Notes: generated by a model not told the origin, from the sequence alone. A DNA stretch of 64,000 nt from Arcobacter cloacae (GCF_013201935.1 NZ_CP053833.1:310001-374000); one strand, 5' to 3'; numbered from the stretch's first letter, positions 35,478 to 46,840 are shown. Numbers and translations are program-made.

Positions 35478-36385
35478 GAGATAATCTCATTTGCTATATC
35501 AAATCTATTTGCAGTCATAAGATGAACTTTTGGATGAAGTCTATTTATTTCCTTGAATAAATCAGAACTTAGTTGCATTCCTACTTTATACTCTTCTTCT
35601 TCTGAAATATTATGTGCATTTTCAAGTGCATCAATCCAAAATTGAGGTACATGAATACCTGGAACTTGTGCAGATAAAAATAGAGCTGTTCGCAGTTTCG
35701 TTACTGGAAATAATCCAAAAATAAGTTGAGCTTTTTGTTTATCTCCTTCTACATCTTGTCTTGCTATATTAAATGATTCCAATAATTTTTTTGCATTTTC
35801 AATATCAAAAACAGGTTGTGAGATAATTCCTACTGCTCCATTTTGAATCTTTTGATTCATTTTTCTTTCAAGAGTTGAAAAATTCTTTGCATATGAGTTT
35901 ACAACAGCAAATGGAAAAATTTGTTTAGGTTCTATTTTAAAAGGACGCCCTGCAAAATCCATACCATAATTGAATGATTTTATAATTTTTAAAAGCATTA
36001 AAGAGTTTGCTTCAAAAACTCCTTTTGCATGGGGTTGATCACTCATTTTTGCAGGGTCTCCTGTTAGAGCCAAAATCGCTCTAACATCAAAATCGTTTGC
36101 TCCCATTAAATCAGATTGTAAAGCTATTTTATTTCTATCTCTCATACTCATTGTTGCAATTACTGGTTTATTAAACTCTTGTTGTAATTTTAATGAAGCA
36201 AAAAGTGCGTTATATTTTAGTTTTGCTAAAGGATTATCAGTACAAGAAAAACCATCAACTTTTTCATGTAATTTAAATTTTTTTATTCTTTCAATAATAT
36301 TATGCATTGATGGTTCATGTTGAGGTGTTGTTTCAAGAGTTAAATATTTATCTTCTTGAAGTTTTTGTATAAGTGTTTCAAACAT
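35474..36385 (-). CDS. metF: Methylenetetrahydrofolate reductase family protein
   Basis: A 303-residue TIM-barrel protein with the MTHFR layout: TLETTPQHEPS near 17-27, FSCTDNPLAKLK, the ALTGDPAK motif and GAVGIISQPVFD. It is predicted to reduce methylene-THF to methyl-THF for methionine synthesis using FAD. It is somewhat unlike E. coli MetF, so a related activity cannot be excluded. ruvX follows with a 4-bp overlap. Confidence 0.85.
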   Translation of the reverse strand: MFETLIQKLQEDKYLTLETTPQHEPSMHNIIERIKKFKLHEKVDGFSCTDNPLAKLKYNALFASLKLQQEFNKPVIATMSMRDRNKIALQSDLMGANDFDVRAILALTGDPAKMSDQPHAKGVFEANSLMLLKIIKSFNYGMDFAGRPFKIEPKQIFPFAVVNSYAKNFSTLERKMNQKIQNGAVGIISQPVFDIENAKKLLESFNIARQDVEGDKQKAQLIFGLFPVTKLRTALFLSAQVPGIHVPQFWIDALENAHNISEEEEYKVGMQLSSDLFKEINRLHPKVHLMTANRFDIANEIIS

Positions 36386-36466
36386 TGAAAAAAAGTTTCC
36401 TTTTTAGATATTTAGTTAAATTTAGATAATATTATACCTTTAAAAGACTAAAACTAGGGAAAATTA

Positions 36467-37093
36467 ATGAAATTAGCTGTTTTTGATTTCGATTCAACTT
36501 TAATGGATGGGGAAACTATAGATTTTTTAGCTGAAGAGCTAGGTATTGGTGATGAAGTTAAGAAAATTACAGAAGAAGCAATGAGTGGAAGATTAGATTT
36601 TTTTGAATCATTAACTACAAGAGTTGCACTTTTAAAAGGGATGGATTATCAAAAAGTTGTTGATATTTGTTCAAATCTTCCTTTAATGCCAGGAGCTATA
36701 GAACTTGTTCCACAATTACAAAAAATGGGTTATAAAGTAGTTTGTTTTTCAGGTGGATTTAGATTAGGTACAACTCCAGCACGTGAGAAATTAGGACTTG
36801 ATGCTGATTTTTCAAATGTTTTACATGAAAAAGATGGAAAGTTAACGGGGCTTATTGGTGGAGATATGATGTTTGGATATTCAAAAGGTGATATGCTTCA
36901 AAGAATTCAAAGCTTAATGGGTATTACAAGAGCTGAAACTTTAGTTTGTGGAGATGGGGCAAATGATTTATCTATGTTTGCACATGCTGATATAAGAGTT
37001 GCTTTTTGCGCAAGAGAAGTTTTGAAAAAAGAGGCAAATGTGATAATTGATGAAAAAGATTTAACAAAAATTTTAGATTATGTAAAGGCTTAG
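36467..37093 (+). CDS. serB: Phosphoserine phosphatase SerB
   Basis: A 208-residue HAD-family enzyme, the final step of serine synthesis. The nucleophile motif FDFDSTL has D7 and D9, motif II is CFSGGFRLGT, and motif IV is VCGDGANDLSM. A CheW- or ACT-type N-terminal extension found in some SerB proteins is absent. It is followed by transaldolase after 2 bp. Confidence 0.94.
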   Translation: MKLAVFDFDSTLMDGETIDFLAEELGIGDEVKKITEEAMSGRLDFFESLTTRVALLKGMDYQKVVDICSNLPLMPGAIELVPQLQKMGYKVVCFSGGFRLGTTPAREKLGLDADFSNVLHEKDGKLTGLIGGDMMFGYSKGDMLQRIQSLMGITRAETLVCGDGANDLSMFAHADIRVAFCAREVLKKEANVIIDEKDLTKILDYVKA

Positions 37094-37095
37094 AA

Positions 37096-38088
37096 ATGGG
37101 ATTAAAAGAAGATATTAACTACTCTTTATGGTGTGATTTTATTGAAAGAGATTTTTTAGAAACAAGATTTAAAGAGATTATTAAAAAAGGGATAATTCAA
37201 GGTGCTACTTCAAATCCAGCTATTTTTGAATCATCAATTAGTAATTCTGTTGCTTATAAACAACAACTTGATATGTTACAAGCAAATAATGCAAAAACTA
37301 TTTATGAAGAATTAGCTTTAACAGATATAAAAAGAGCAGCTTTTTTACTAGATGGTTTACATAAAAAAGATGCTGATGATGGTTTTATCTCTATTGAAGT
37401 TGATCCATTATTATGCGATGATGCAGCTGGAACTATTGAAGAGGGAGTTAGACTTTATTCTTTAATAAATGCTGATAATGTAATGATAAAAGTTCCAGCA
37501 ACTGAGGCGGGATATATTGCAATGAGAGAATTAACTTCAAAGGGAATAAATGTAAATGCAACTTTAATTTTTTCACCATCTCAAGCTATAAAATGTGCTC
37601 AAGCATTAGATGAAGGGATAAAAGATTCAAATAAAGATATTAAAGCTGTAATTTCTGTATTTGTTTCAAGACTTGATAGATTAACAGATGCTGATTTTGT
37701 GTTAAAAGGTTTACAGCCTTCAAAACTTGGAATTATAAATGCAACTAAATGTTATCATGAGGTATTAAAATTTCAAAATCCTAATATTAGAACATTATTT
37801 GCAAGTACAGGAGTTAAAGGAAATGAATTAAGTCCTAGTTATTATGTAGATAATTTAATTTATCCAAACTCAGTAAACACTGCACCACTTGCTACAATTG
37901 AAGATTGGTTAAAGGAAGGTTCTAAAGTTGAAACACCGTTGATGAGTGAAGCTGATTGCGATAAGTATTTTGAGCTTTTAAAAAATAAAGGAATCAAAAT
38001 GGAATCAGTTTATGATAAACTACTTGTTGATGGTTTAGATGCATTTAAAGTTTCATTTAGAGATTTACTTTCTAAACTAGTAAATTAA
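37096..38088 (+). CDS. tal: Transaldolase
   Basis: A 330-residue TIM-barrel enzyme of the pentose-phosphate pathway. The Schiff-base lysine is K132 in NVMIKVPATEAGY, and ATSNPAIFESSI at 37-48 is the family signature. It supplies erythrose-4-phosphate, a substrate of the DAHP synthase encoded next; the two lie 65 bp apart, with a small inverted repeat ATTGGA/TCCAAT in the gap. Confidence 0.94.
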   Translation: MGLKEDINYSLWCDFIERDFLETRFKEIIKKGIIQGATSNPAIFESSISNSVAYKQQLDMLQANNAKTIYEELALTDIKRAAFLLDGLHKKDADDGFISIEVDPLLCDDAAGTIEEGVRLYSLINADNVMIKVPATEAGYIAMRELTSKGINVNATLIFSPSQAIKCAQALDEGIKDSNKDIKAVISVFVSRLDRLTDADFVLKGLQPSKLGIINATKCYHEVLKFQNPNIRTLFASTGVKGNELSPSYYVDNLIYPNSVNTAPLATIEDWLKEGSKVETPLMSEADCDKYFELLKNKGIKMESVYDKLLVDGLDAFKVSFRDLLSKLVN

Positions 38089-38153
38089 AAAAGATTTAAG
38101 ATTTATTGGATAAAATTTTTCCAATGATAAAATAATAATAAAAGGTTAATAAT

Positions 38154-39515
38154 ATGAATAATTGGACTCCAAATAGCTGGAGAGATTTCCCTATAAAACA
38201 GCAACCAACATATAATGATTTAGAAAAATTAGCAAAAGTTGAATCTGAACTAGCTTCTTATCCTCCATTGATTTTTGCAGGTGAAGCTTTAAATTTAAAA
38301 AAACAATTAGCAGATGTGGTAAATGGAAAAGCATTTTTACTTCAAGGTGGAGATTGTGCTGAATCATTTGCTTCATTTAATGCACAAAATATAAAAGATT
38401 TATTTAAAGTTATGATGCAAATGGCAGTTGTTTTAACTTTCTCAGGTGGTTGTCCTGTTGTAAAAGTTGGACGAGTTGCAGGTCAATTTGCAAAACCAAG
38501 AAGTGATGATTTTGAGAATAAAGATGGAATATCTCTGCCTTCATATAGAGGGGATATTATAAATGATATAGATTTTAATGAAAAATCAAGAAACCCAAAA
38601 GCTAAAAAATTATTAAAAGCATATAATCAAAGTGCTGCAACAATGAACCTTTTAAGAGCTTTTTCAAGAGGTGGAATGGCTGATTTAAATCAAGTACATT
38701 TATGGAATTTAGATTTTGTTAAAGATAACTATTTAGGTGCAAAATATGAAGAGCTTGCAAATAAAATAAGTGAAAGTTTAACATTTATGAAAGCTTGTGG
38801 AATTACAAGTGAAAATACACCACAACTAAATCAAACAACACTATTTACTTCTCATGAAGCATTGTTGTTAAACTATGAACAAGCACTTACAAGACGAGAT
38901 TCAATAACAGGTGATTGGTTTAACTGTGCTGCTCATATGTTATGGATTGGTGATAGAACAAGAGATTTAAAAGAGGCTCATGTTGAATATTTTAGAGGGA
39001 TAAATAATCCAATTGGTTGTAAAGTTGGTCCTTCTATGAAAGAGGATGAATTAATAGAATTAATTGATGCACTAAATCCAAATAATGAAGCAGGAAGATT
39101 AAATCTTATTGTTAGAATGGGTGCAAATAAAGTAGGTGATTTCTTTCCAAAACTTTTACAAAGAGTAAAAGCAGAAGGTAAAAATGTACTTTGGTCAAGT
39201 GATCCAATGCATGGAAATACAATAAAAGCTGATAACGGATACAAAACTAGAGATTTTGAAGCAATTTTAAGTGAAGTAAAACAATTCTTTGAAATTCATA
39301 GAGCTGAAGGAACATATGCAGGTGGAATTCATCTTGAAATGACAGGTCAAAATGTAACTGAATGTACAGGAAGTGCATCTTCAGCTGTTACGCAAGAGAG
39401 TTTATCAAGTAGATATCACACTCAATGTGACCCAAGATTAAATGCAGACCAAGCTTTAGAATTATCATTTATGATAGCAGATACTTTAAAAGAGGCAAGA
39501 AAAAATCTAATATAA
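38154..39515 (+). CDS. Class II 3-deoxy-7-phosphoheptulonate (DAHP) synthase
   Basis: A 453-residue plant-type DAHP synthase, first enzyme of aromatic amino-acid synthesis. Recognisable segments are [13 protein letters not shown] near the start, [11 protein letters not shown] near 61-71, [20 protein letters not shown] and [15 protein letters not shown]. It starts ATG after AAAAGG. The terminator at 39542 ends the unit. Confidence 0.95.
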   Translation: MNNWTPNSWRDFPIKQQPTYNDLEKLAKVESELASYPPLIFAGEALNLKKQLADVVNGKAFLLQGGDCAESFASFNAQNIKDLFKVMMQMAVVLTFSGGCPVVKVGRVAGQFAKPRSDDFENKDGISLPSYRGDIINDIDFNEKSRNPKAKKLLKAYNQSAATMNLLRAFSRGGMADLNQVHLWNLDFVKDNYLGAKYEELANKISESLTFMKACGITSENTPQLNQTTLFTSHEALLLNYEQALTRRDSITGDWFNCAAHMLWIGDRTRDLKEAHVEYFRGINNPIGCKVGPSMKEDELIELIDALNPNNEAGRLNLIVRMGANKVGDFFPKLLQRVKAEGKNVLWSSDPMHGNTIKADNGYKTRDFEAILSEVKQFFEIHRAEGTYAGGIHLEMTGQNVTECTGSASSAVTQESLSSRYHTQCDPRLNADQALELSFMIADTLKEARKNLI

Positions 39516-39541
39516 TTTTATTAGAATAGATATATATTTAT

Positions 39542-39575
39542 AAAGGAGAGAGTTTTTTTACTTTCTCCTTTTTTT
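39542..39575 (+). terminator. Intrinsic terminator after DAHP synthase
   Basis: AAAGGAGA (39542-39549) pairs with TCTCCTTT (39564-39571) around a 14-nt loop, followed by a T-run to 39575. A potential ATG at 39576 right after the T-run is therefore an unlikely start for the next gene. Confidence 0.75.
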
Positions 39576-39602
39576 ATGATTAAAAAATGGGGGAGTTTTT
39601 TT

Positions 39603-40442
39603 ATGGGGAATATAATTTTTAAATTATTAGTTATTTTTGGTTTTTTTACAATAAATGTTTTTGCAAAAGATATTAGTAATATAAACAATTCACAATGGGC
39701 AAATTTGCATCTTTATAAAGGAGTAAATCAAAGAGGTGGACCATTCGCTTTTGATGATACTTATGTAGAGTTTGAATTTGGAGGAAGATATGAGTGGCTT
39801 GACTTATATGGTTATGTTGATTTTATTGATGCTTTAAATAGCAAAAGTAGTGATAAACATGGAGGGAATAATTTTTTTGTTGATATAGAACCTAGAGTTT
39901 CTATTGATTATTTACTCAATAAAGATTTATCTTATGGAGCATTAAAAGAGTTGTTTTTTGCCTTTGATATCTATTATGCGGATGAACCAAATGGAAAAGG
40001 TTTAAAAGTTATATGGATGGGATTAGGAAGTGATATTGACATTCCTTGGTTAGGAGTTAGTGGAGTAAATTTTTACACAAGATTTATAGAGGAAAATTAT
40101 GGTGCAAGTAATGAAAATAGTTTTGATGGTTATGTTGCTCATATAAACTGGTTTAAACCAATTTATAATTTTTCAGAAAATAGATTTTTGTCTTTTCAAG
40201 GATATTTAGATTATGAGTTTGGTAGTAATTTAAAGGCTAATGATTTTGAAAAGAAATATAGAACAAGTGATTCTTTACAGTCATATTTAGGTTTTTGGTT
40301 ACATGACAAAAAATGGGCTTTAGGATATGGTTTAAAAGCGTATAAAGATATGACGCAGTGGAAAGATGGTGAAGTTTTAAATAATAGAAAAACAGATACT
40401 ACAGGTCTTGCACATTATTTTAATGTGGCTTATAAATTTTAA
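39603..40442 (+). CDS. Tsx-like outer-membrane nucleoside channel
   Basis: A 279-residue secreted beta-barrel with a signal peptide (GNIIFKLLVIFGFFTINVFA) and the Tsx/OmpK pattern of alternating aromatic strands: FDDTYVEFEFGGRYEWLDLYGYVDF, VDIEPRVSIDYL, WMGLGSDIDIPWLGVS and a final FNVAYKF with C-terminal Phe. Tsx proteins pass nucleosides across the outer membrane. I chose ATG 39603, with GGGGGAG 8 nt upstream. It stands alone with terminators on both sides. Confidence 0.85.
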   Translation: MGNIIFKLLVIFGFFTINVFAKDISNINNSQWANLHLYKGVNQRGGPFAFDDTYVEFEFGGRYEWLDLYGYVDFIDALNSKSSDKHGGNNFFVDIEPRVSIDYLLNKDLSYGALKELFFAFDIYYADEPNGKGLKVIWMGLGSDIDIPWLGVSGVNFYTRFIEENYGASNENSFDGYVAHINWFKPIYNFSENRFLSFQGYLDYEFGSNLKANDFEKKYRTSDSLQSYLGFWLHDKKWALGYGLKAYKDMTQWKDGEVLNNRKTDTTGLAHYFNVAYKF

Positions 40443-40471
40443 AATAGGGTAGAAATTTTCTACTCTATTTT
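40441..40471. terminator. Bidirectional terminator between tsx-like and arsC-family genes
   Basis: AAAATAGGGTAGAAA pairs with TTTCTACTCTATTTT with a single G-T position. A-rich and T-rich flanks allow termination in both directions; the right arm covers the last codons of the ArsC-family gene. Confidence 0.7.
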
Positions 40472-40809
40472 AAAAAAGTATTTTTATAAAGCTCTTCATC
40501 CCAAGCAACAACTAATTTATCATTAAACTCAATAACAGGTCTTTTAAATAAAAGAGGTTCTTTACATAACCACTCATATTTTGCATTTGCATCAAGGTTT
40601 AACTCTTTTAGGTTTAGGGTTTTATATTTTGTACCTTTATTATTAAAAAGAATATTTATATCAGTTTTTGTAGTCCAATCTTTGATTTTTTCTGCGCTTG
40701 GAGTCTCTTTTTTGAAATCAAAAAATTCAACTTCAATGTTATTATCTTTGAAAAATTTCAAAGCATTTCTAACACTTCCACAAGTTTTTATTCCGTAAAC
40801 TGTAATCAT
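40465..40809 (-). CDS. ArsC/Spx-family thioredoxin-fold protein
   Basis: A 114-residue protein starting ITVYGIKTCGSVRNALKFF with Cys10, and ending with the KRPVIEFNDKLVVAWDEELY typical of the YffB/Spx/ArsC family. There is a single redox cysteine in the N-terminal motif (no CXXC). True arsenate reduction is unlikely given the housekeeping context behind gatC (3 bp); a glutathione- or thiol-dependent reductase is possible. Confidence 0.85.
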   Translation of the reverse strand: MITVYGIKTCGSVRNALKFFKDNNIEVEFFDFKKETPSAEKIKDWTTKTDINILFNNKGTKYKTLNLKELNLDANAKYEWLCKEPLLFKRPVIEFNDKLVVAWDEELYKNTFLK

Positions 40810-40812
40810 TTT

Positions 40813-41103
40813 TTACTCAATAATTTTTGGAACTATAAAATAGCCATCTTCAGATTTTGGAGCATGTTTTAAAATATGATTTGATAACTCTAAATCTTGA
40901 TTTGAAACATCTTCTCTTAAAGGAGTTCCACCTTCAATTGTACTAAATGTAGCTTCAATTCCTGAAACATCTATTTCATTTAAATTTTCAACAAAATTTA
41001 TAATATCACCTAATTCTGATTTTAATTTTTCTTTTCTTGAATCATCTATTTCTAAACTTGAAAGTTTTGCTAATTTTGCTATTAAGTTATCATCAACAGT
41101 CAT
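40813..41103 (-). CDS. gatC: Glutamyl-tRNA(Gln)/aspartyl-tRNA(Asn) amidotransferase subunit C
   Basis: A 96-residue protein with the GatC pattern: LIAKLAKLSSLEID near the start, LGDIINFVENLNEIDVSGIEAT in the middle, and a final DGYFIVPKIIE. It stabilises the GatAB complex that makes Gln-tRNA by transamidation. gatA and gatB are not in the window. It lies 50 bp after tgt. Confidence 0.92.
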   Translation of the reverse strand: MTVDDNLIAKLAKLSSLEIDDSRKEKLKSELGDIINFVENLNEIDVSGIEATFSTIEGGTPLREDVSNQDLELSNHILKHAPKSEDGYFIVPKIIE

Positions 41104-41153
41104 TGTTGTTTTTTCCTTATTTTTTAATATTTTTAATTTTATCTAAAAAGAGT

Positions 41154-42278
<1,125 letters not shown>

Positions 42279-42380
42279 TTATAAAAACCTTTTTTTAGAT
42301 AATCAATATTGTATCTAAACTTAGATTTATAACAAGTAATTCAAATCTACAATTAATTTTTTTAGGATATAATTTGCCCT

Positions 42381-43808
42381 ATGAAAAAAATATTGATTAT
42401 ACTAGATGGTATTGTTGCAAAAAAATTAATGCAAAGAATTATTGAAGCTAATACAGGTGACAATAGTTATGATGTGATATATATAAGCGATGCAATTTTA
42501 CCTGTACAAAAACCTTCAAACTTTACATTTTATAAGTTTGACCCAACATCAAAGTCAAAACTTTCAATGGTTTTAGATAAGAACATACATACTGAAGTTT
42601 TAATTGCATTAAATTCAAAAGATGAAATGTTAAATGTAATAAAAAATATTAGAGAACATACAAAAAATCTTCAAATGACGGTTCTTGATTATTGGGGAAT
42701 AAAAGTAAATGATCCTTTAGTTAATATTTATAGGGGAATTGAAGTTTTAGCAAATGGAATGGTTGAAAAGCTTCCAAATGTTCCTGTTTTAGCTCAAAAT
42801 ATTGGGTTGAAACAAGGTGAAATTATGGAAATAAGAATTCCTTTTGGAAGTTCTTATGCTTATAGATATATTGGCTCAATTGAGCAAAAACAATGGAGAA
42901 TTTTTGGACTTTATAGAAATCAAAAAATGATTGATATAAAACCTTCATTGGTTTTAAAGCCAAATGATGTGATTTTGGTTATTGGGAAACCTGATGTGTT
43001 GATGCAGGTTTACAATGTTATTGGAAAAACTCAAGGTCAATTTCCTATGCCTTTTGGAAGTAATATTTATCTTTATTTGGATTTATATTTAGAAAATGAG
43101 GAAAGTGTTAAAAAAACTATTGAAGAAGCAAAATATCTAAATCAAAAATTAAAAAATAGTTTATTGGTTGTAAGAGTTACAAGACCTACAACAGTTCAAA
43201 TTATGGATATTATAAAAGGTGAATTGAAGTATTTCCCAACAGTTATTTTACAAATTGATTATGCAAATAAAGGTTTTTCAAAAATTATAAAAGATGATTA
43301 TAGAAAATATAATATTGGTATGATTATGCTAACTCAAGAAATTTTTAAAAATAAAGAGGAAGCAAAAGTTGTATTAGAGTTGAAAATACCTATTTTAAAA
43401 CTTGGAAAAGAGAATTTAAAATCAGTAAAAAGAACAGCTATAATTTTAAATGATATTCATTCTTATGAACAAATTTCACCGATTGTATTTGATATTTCAA
43501 GCCAATTAAAAGTAAAAACTAAAATTTTTGATTTAGACCCAATAGGTGAAAAAGATGGAAAATCTCCTTTATTAGATCACTTTGAAAATCTTGCAAAAAT
43601 ATTTAACCAGAAATTAGAAATAGTTACAAGTAGTGAAAATCCAATAAGAGAACTTAAAAAACAAAAAAATATGCTTCAGATTTTACCTTTAAAAGAAGAG
43701 ATGTTTAAAAAAAGATTATCATTTAAATTTTTCTATACAAATAGCGATTTCATAGCTTTTGATATGAATAGATTTAATCAACTTCTAATCCCAATCTCTG
43801 AAGAATAA
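42381..43808 (+). CDS. TrkA-C (RCK-C) domain protein, function uncertain
   Basis: A 475-residue cytoplasmic protein. An NAD-binding-like segment opens it (KKILIILDGIVAKKLMQRI), and a TrkA-C-like fold around 135-215 contains the typical PNVPVLAQNIGLKQGEIMEIRIPFGSSYAYRYIG followed by LKPNDVILVIGKPDVL. The C-terminal half has no recognised domain but looks like repeated Rossmann or USP-like alternation. RCK-C domains usually gate potassium channels or transporters; no channel gene is adjacent. It may regulate an unlinked transporter. dapC follows after 19 bp. Confidence 0.75.
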   Translation: MKKILIILDGIVAKKLMQRIIEANTGDNSYDVIYISDAILPVQKPSNFTFYKFDPTSKSKLSMVLDKNIHTEVLIALNSKDEMLNVIKNIREHTKNLQMTVLDYWGIKVNDPLVNIYRGIEVLANGMVEKLPNVPVLAQNIGLKQGEIMEIRIPFGSSYAYRYIGSIEQKQWRIFGLYRNQKMIDIKPSLVLKPNDVILVIGKPDVLMQVYNVIGKTQGQFPMPFGSNIYLYLDLYLENEESVKKTIEEAKYLNQKLKNSLLVVRVTRPTTVQIMDIIKGELKYFPTVILQIDYANKGFSKIIKDDYRKYNIGMIMLTQEIFKNKEEAKVVLELKIPILKLGKENLKSVKRTAIILNDIHSYEQISPIVFDISSQLKVKTKIFDLDPIGEKDGKSPLLDHFENLAKIFNQKLEIVTSSENPIRELKKQKNMLQILPLKEEMFKKRLSFKFFYTNSDFIAFDMNRFNQLLIPISEE

Positions 43809-43827
43809 AAATAAGGAAATAAATTTT

Positions 43828-44958
43828 ATGAATTTTGAAAAATATCCATTTGAAAAATTAAATGAATTATTAGCAGGAATAGTTCCAAATGAAAAATATG
43901 AGTTATCAGCTTTAACAATAGGTGAGCCAAAATTTGAAACACCTCAGTTTATTCAAGATAAATTAAAACAGACTAGTTCAAGTTTACGAAAATATCCATC
44001 AACAATAGGTGAACCTTTTTTAAGAGAATCTATGATTAATTTTGTTCAAAATAGATTTAATATAACTTTATCATTAAATCAAATTGTTCCAACATTTGGA
44101 ACAAGAGAAGTTTTATTTAATTTTCCTCAATTTGCTTTGTACAATAAACAAAATCCAGTTATGGCGTTTACAAATCCTTTTTATCAAATTTATGAAGGTG
44201 CAGCAATTGCTAGTCGTGCTGAGGTAATTCATATAGATTTAATAAAAGAGAATAATTTTAAAGCATATCTTAGTGATGAAGATTTAAAAAGATGTGATTT
44301 AGTGATTTTAAATTTTCCAAATAATCCAACATCTGCTTCTATGGGAGTTGAAGAGTTGGGAGAATGGGTTAAAAAAGCATTAGAATTTGATTTTATTCTT
44401 GTAAATGATGAGTGTTATTCAGAGATTTATTTTGATGAAACTAAAAAACCAGCTTCACTTCTTGAGGCTTCAATTTTAGTTGGAAATAGTGATTTTAAAA
44501 ATGTTTTAGTGATGAATTCTATTTCAAAAAGAAGTAGCGCTCCTGGTTTAAGAAGTGGTTTTATTGCAGGTGATGCGGCTATTTTAAAAGATTATTTACA
44601 ATATAGAACTTATGTTGGATGTGCAAGTCCTATTCCACTTCAAGAAGCAGCTGCTGTTGCTTGGAATGACCAAAATCATGTTGCTGAATTTAGAAAAATA
44701 TATAAAAAGAATTTTGAAATAGCTAAGGAGATTTTAGGAATAGAAACTCCTGAAGCTACTTTTTATATTTGGTTAGAAGTTGAGGATGAATTAGAGTTTA
44801 CAAAAAAATTATATAAAGAAAAAAATATTAAAGTACTTCCAGGAAGTTTCTTAGGAAGAAATGGTTTAGGAAAAAATTATATCAGAATAGCACTTGTTGA
44901 AAATGAAGAGAAAACAAGGGAAGTTCTTACAAGATTAAAGGATTTTATAAATGGATAA
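43828..44958 (+). CDS. dapC: Succinyldiaminopimelate transaminase-type aminotransferase
   Basis: A 376-residue fold-type I PLP aminotransferase. The Schiff-base lysine is about K234 in SISKRSSAPGLRSGF, a segment typical of proteobacterial DapC; NFPNNPTSA and the arginine in NYIRIAL also fit. It would make succinyl-diaminopimelate for lysine and cell wall, which agrees with murC two genes downstream. Other aspartate-family aminotransferase substrates remain possible. It overlaps the next gene by 8 bp. Confidence 0.8.
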   Translation: MNFEKYPFEKLNELLAGIVPNEKYELSALTIGEPKFETPQFIQDKLKQTSSSLRKYPSTIGEPFLRESMINFVQNRFNITLSLNQIVPTFGTREVLFNFPQFALYNKQNPVMAFTNPFYQIYEGAAIASRAEVIHIDLIKENNFKAYLSDEDLKRCDLVILNFPNNPTSASMGVEELGEWVKKALEFDFILVNDECYSEIYFDETKKPASLLEASILVGNSDFKNVLVMNSISKRSSAPGLRSGFIAGDAAILKDYLQYRTYVGCASPIPLQEAAAVAWNDQNHVAEFRKIYKKNFEIAKEILGIETPEATFYIWLEVEDELEFTKKLYKEKNIKVLPGSFLGRNGLGKNYIRIALVENEEKTREVLTRLKDFING

Positions 44959-45532
44959 AGAGGCACTGTTTCAAGCAAGAACAAACCCTGATTTTTTAAA
45001 ATATTTAGAAGAAACAAGAGTTAATTCTATGAAAGCTGGTGATATTGGATTGATGTATGAAACATTGGATTCAATGTTGATTCTTGATTTAGATGAAGAG
45101 AATATTCATAAACTTTATGAGCAAATTTTAAAAACTTCATTTGAAAATGTTGAAAAAATCATAGAAAATAATGAAAAATTAAAACTTGAAGGTGATAATT
45201 TATTATATGTAAGAGCTTTGTTTGAACATGCGGTTGAAAAGTGGTCTTATGATAATTTTGATGGAGCAAAAGAGCTATTTTTTGTAATATCAAATATAAT
45301 TGATGATGAAATCCTTGAGAAATCTTTGAATATTTTAATAATATTCTTATCTTCAAAAATCCAAATTGATGATTTTTATGATACTAGAGTTGATTTAGAT
45401 TCAAATATTGATGATGAGAAATATGGATATTTTATAACTAATTTTAGATTTGATAAGCAAGAGTTTTTAAATGAAAATAAAAATATCTTAGAGACAGAAT
45501 ACAAAAATTTAAAATACTTATTAGGAAATTAA
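44951..45532 (+). CDS. Conserved-looking protein of unknown function between dapC and murC
   Basis: A 193-residue acidic, helical, soluble protein with no signal peptide or membrane segment. I do not recognise the family; alternating helices of about 15-20 residues might be TPR-like. It overlaps dapC by 8 bp and its stop directly abuts the murC start, so it is translated with cell-wall precursor genes. A role there is inference from position only. Confidence 0.75.
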   Translation: MDKEALFQARTNPDFLKYLEETRVNSMKAGDIGLMYETLDSMLILDLDEENIHKLYEQILKTSFENVEKIIENNEKLKLEGDNLLYVRALFEHAVEKWSYDNFDGAKELFFVISNIIDDEILEKSLNILIIFLSSKIQIDDFYDTRVDLDSNIDDEKYGYFITNFRFDKQEFLNENKNILETEYKNLKYLLGN

Positions 45533-46840
45533 TTGAAAGTACATTTTATAGGAATTGGTGGAATTGGTCTTTCTGCCTTAGCTAGATTTTTAAATTTTGA
45601 TGGACATGAAGTTTGTGGTTCTGATATGAAAAGCTCTTTAATTACAAAAGCTTTAGAAGATGAAGGAATTAAAGTATTTACTCCTCAAGATGCACAAAAT
45701 ATAAAAGATGATTTAGATTTAGTTATTTATTCTGCTGCTGTAACTGATGAAAATCCTGAATTAATAGAAGCAAGACTTAAACAAATAAGAACACTTTCAA
45801 GAAAAGAAGCCTTACCAATTATTTTAGGTGATAAAAAAAATTATTGTGTAGCTGGAGCTCATGGAAAATCAACAACAACAGCAATGTTAGCTTCTATTTT
45901 ACAAAGTAGTGCTTTAATTGGGGCAATTTCAAAGGATTTTGGTTCAAACTTTAGATATGTTAATGATTTAATAGCTTTTGAAGCAGATGAATCAGATGCT
46001 TCTTTTTTGCTTTCTAACCCTTACTGTGCAATAGTTACAAATGCTGAACCTGAGCATATGGAATATTATCACTATGATTATGATAAATTTTATGAATCAT
46101 ATGAAAAATTTTTAAGTCTGGCGAAAAAAAGAGTTGTAAATGCAGAAGATAAAGATATCGCGAAGCTGAAAATTGAAGATGCAGTTTATTTATATCCATC
46201 AAAAGATATCAAAAATCTTTGCTATACATTAAAAGATAATCAACCTTGTACTAGATTTGATTTAAAAGATTTAGGAACTTTTGAAGTTTGGGGATTTGGT
46301 TTTCATATGGCATCAAATGCTTCACTAGCAATACTTGCAGCTCATAATGAGTTGGATATTGAAACTATTAGAAAAAATCTTTTAAACTATAAAGGAATTA
46401 AAAAAAGATTTGATATTGTTCAAGCTAATGAAAAATTTGTAGTAATCGATGATTATGCTCACCATCCAACAGAGATTGAAGCAACTATGAAATCAGTTGA
46501 ATTGTATGATAATCTTACAAATTTAAATAAAAGAATAGTTCTTTGGCAACCACATAAATATTCAAGAACAGCAGATAATCTTGAAGGTTTTAAAAAATGT
46601 TTTAGAAGATGTGATGAACTTATAATTTTACCTATTTGGACAATTCCAGGTGAGAAAAAAATAGATATAGATTTCCAAAAAGAGTTTGCTTCTTATAACC
46701 CAATTTTTGCTGATAAAATTATTACAACAAATGGAAAAATTGAACTTATAAAAGATGAAAAAATTATCAAAACTTATGATGAAGGGATATTTTTAGGTGT
46801 TGGTGCTGGAGATATAACTTATCAATTAAGATATAAATAA
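45533..46840 (+). CDS. murC: UDP-N-acetylmuramate-L-alanine ligase MurC
   Basis: A 435-residue Mur ligase that adds the first amino acid to UDP-MurNAc. It has the Rossmann start HFIGIGGIGLSALARFL, the ATP-binding VAGAHGKSTTTAML near 103-116, and DDYAHHPTEIEATM. The start is TTG, immediately after the previous stop, with AGGA 8 nt upstream. Confidence 0.95.
   Translation: MKVHFIGIGGIGLSALARFLNFDGHEVCGSDMKSSLITKALEDEGIKVFTPQDAQNIKDDLDLVIYSAAVTDENPELIEARLKQIRTLSRKEALPIILGDKKNYCVAGAHGKSTTTAMLASILQSSALIGAISKDFGSNFRYVNDLIAFEADESDASFLLSNPYCAIVTNAEPEHMEYYHYDYDKFYESYEKFLSLAKKRVVNAEDKDIAKLKIEDAVYLYPSKDIKNLCYTLKDNQPCTRFDLKDLGTFEVWGFGFHMASNASLAILAAHNELDIETIRKNLLNYKGIKKRFDIVQANEKFVVIDDYAHHPTEIEATMKSVELYDNLTNLNKRIVLWQPHKYSRTADNLEGFKKCFRRCDELIILPIWTIPGEKKIDIDFQKEFASYNPIFADKIITTNGKIELIKDEKIIKTYDEGIFLGVGAGDITYQLRYK

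Noticed and set aside
38105-38125. ATTGGA/TCCAAT inverted repeat between tal and DAHP synthase as a terminator
   Set aside because: A six-base stem without a T-run; downstream sequence looks like a normal leader.
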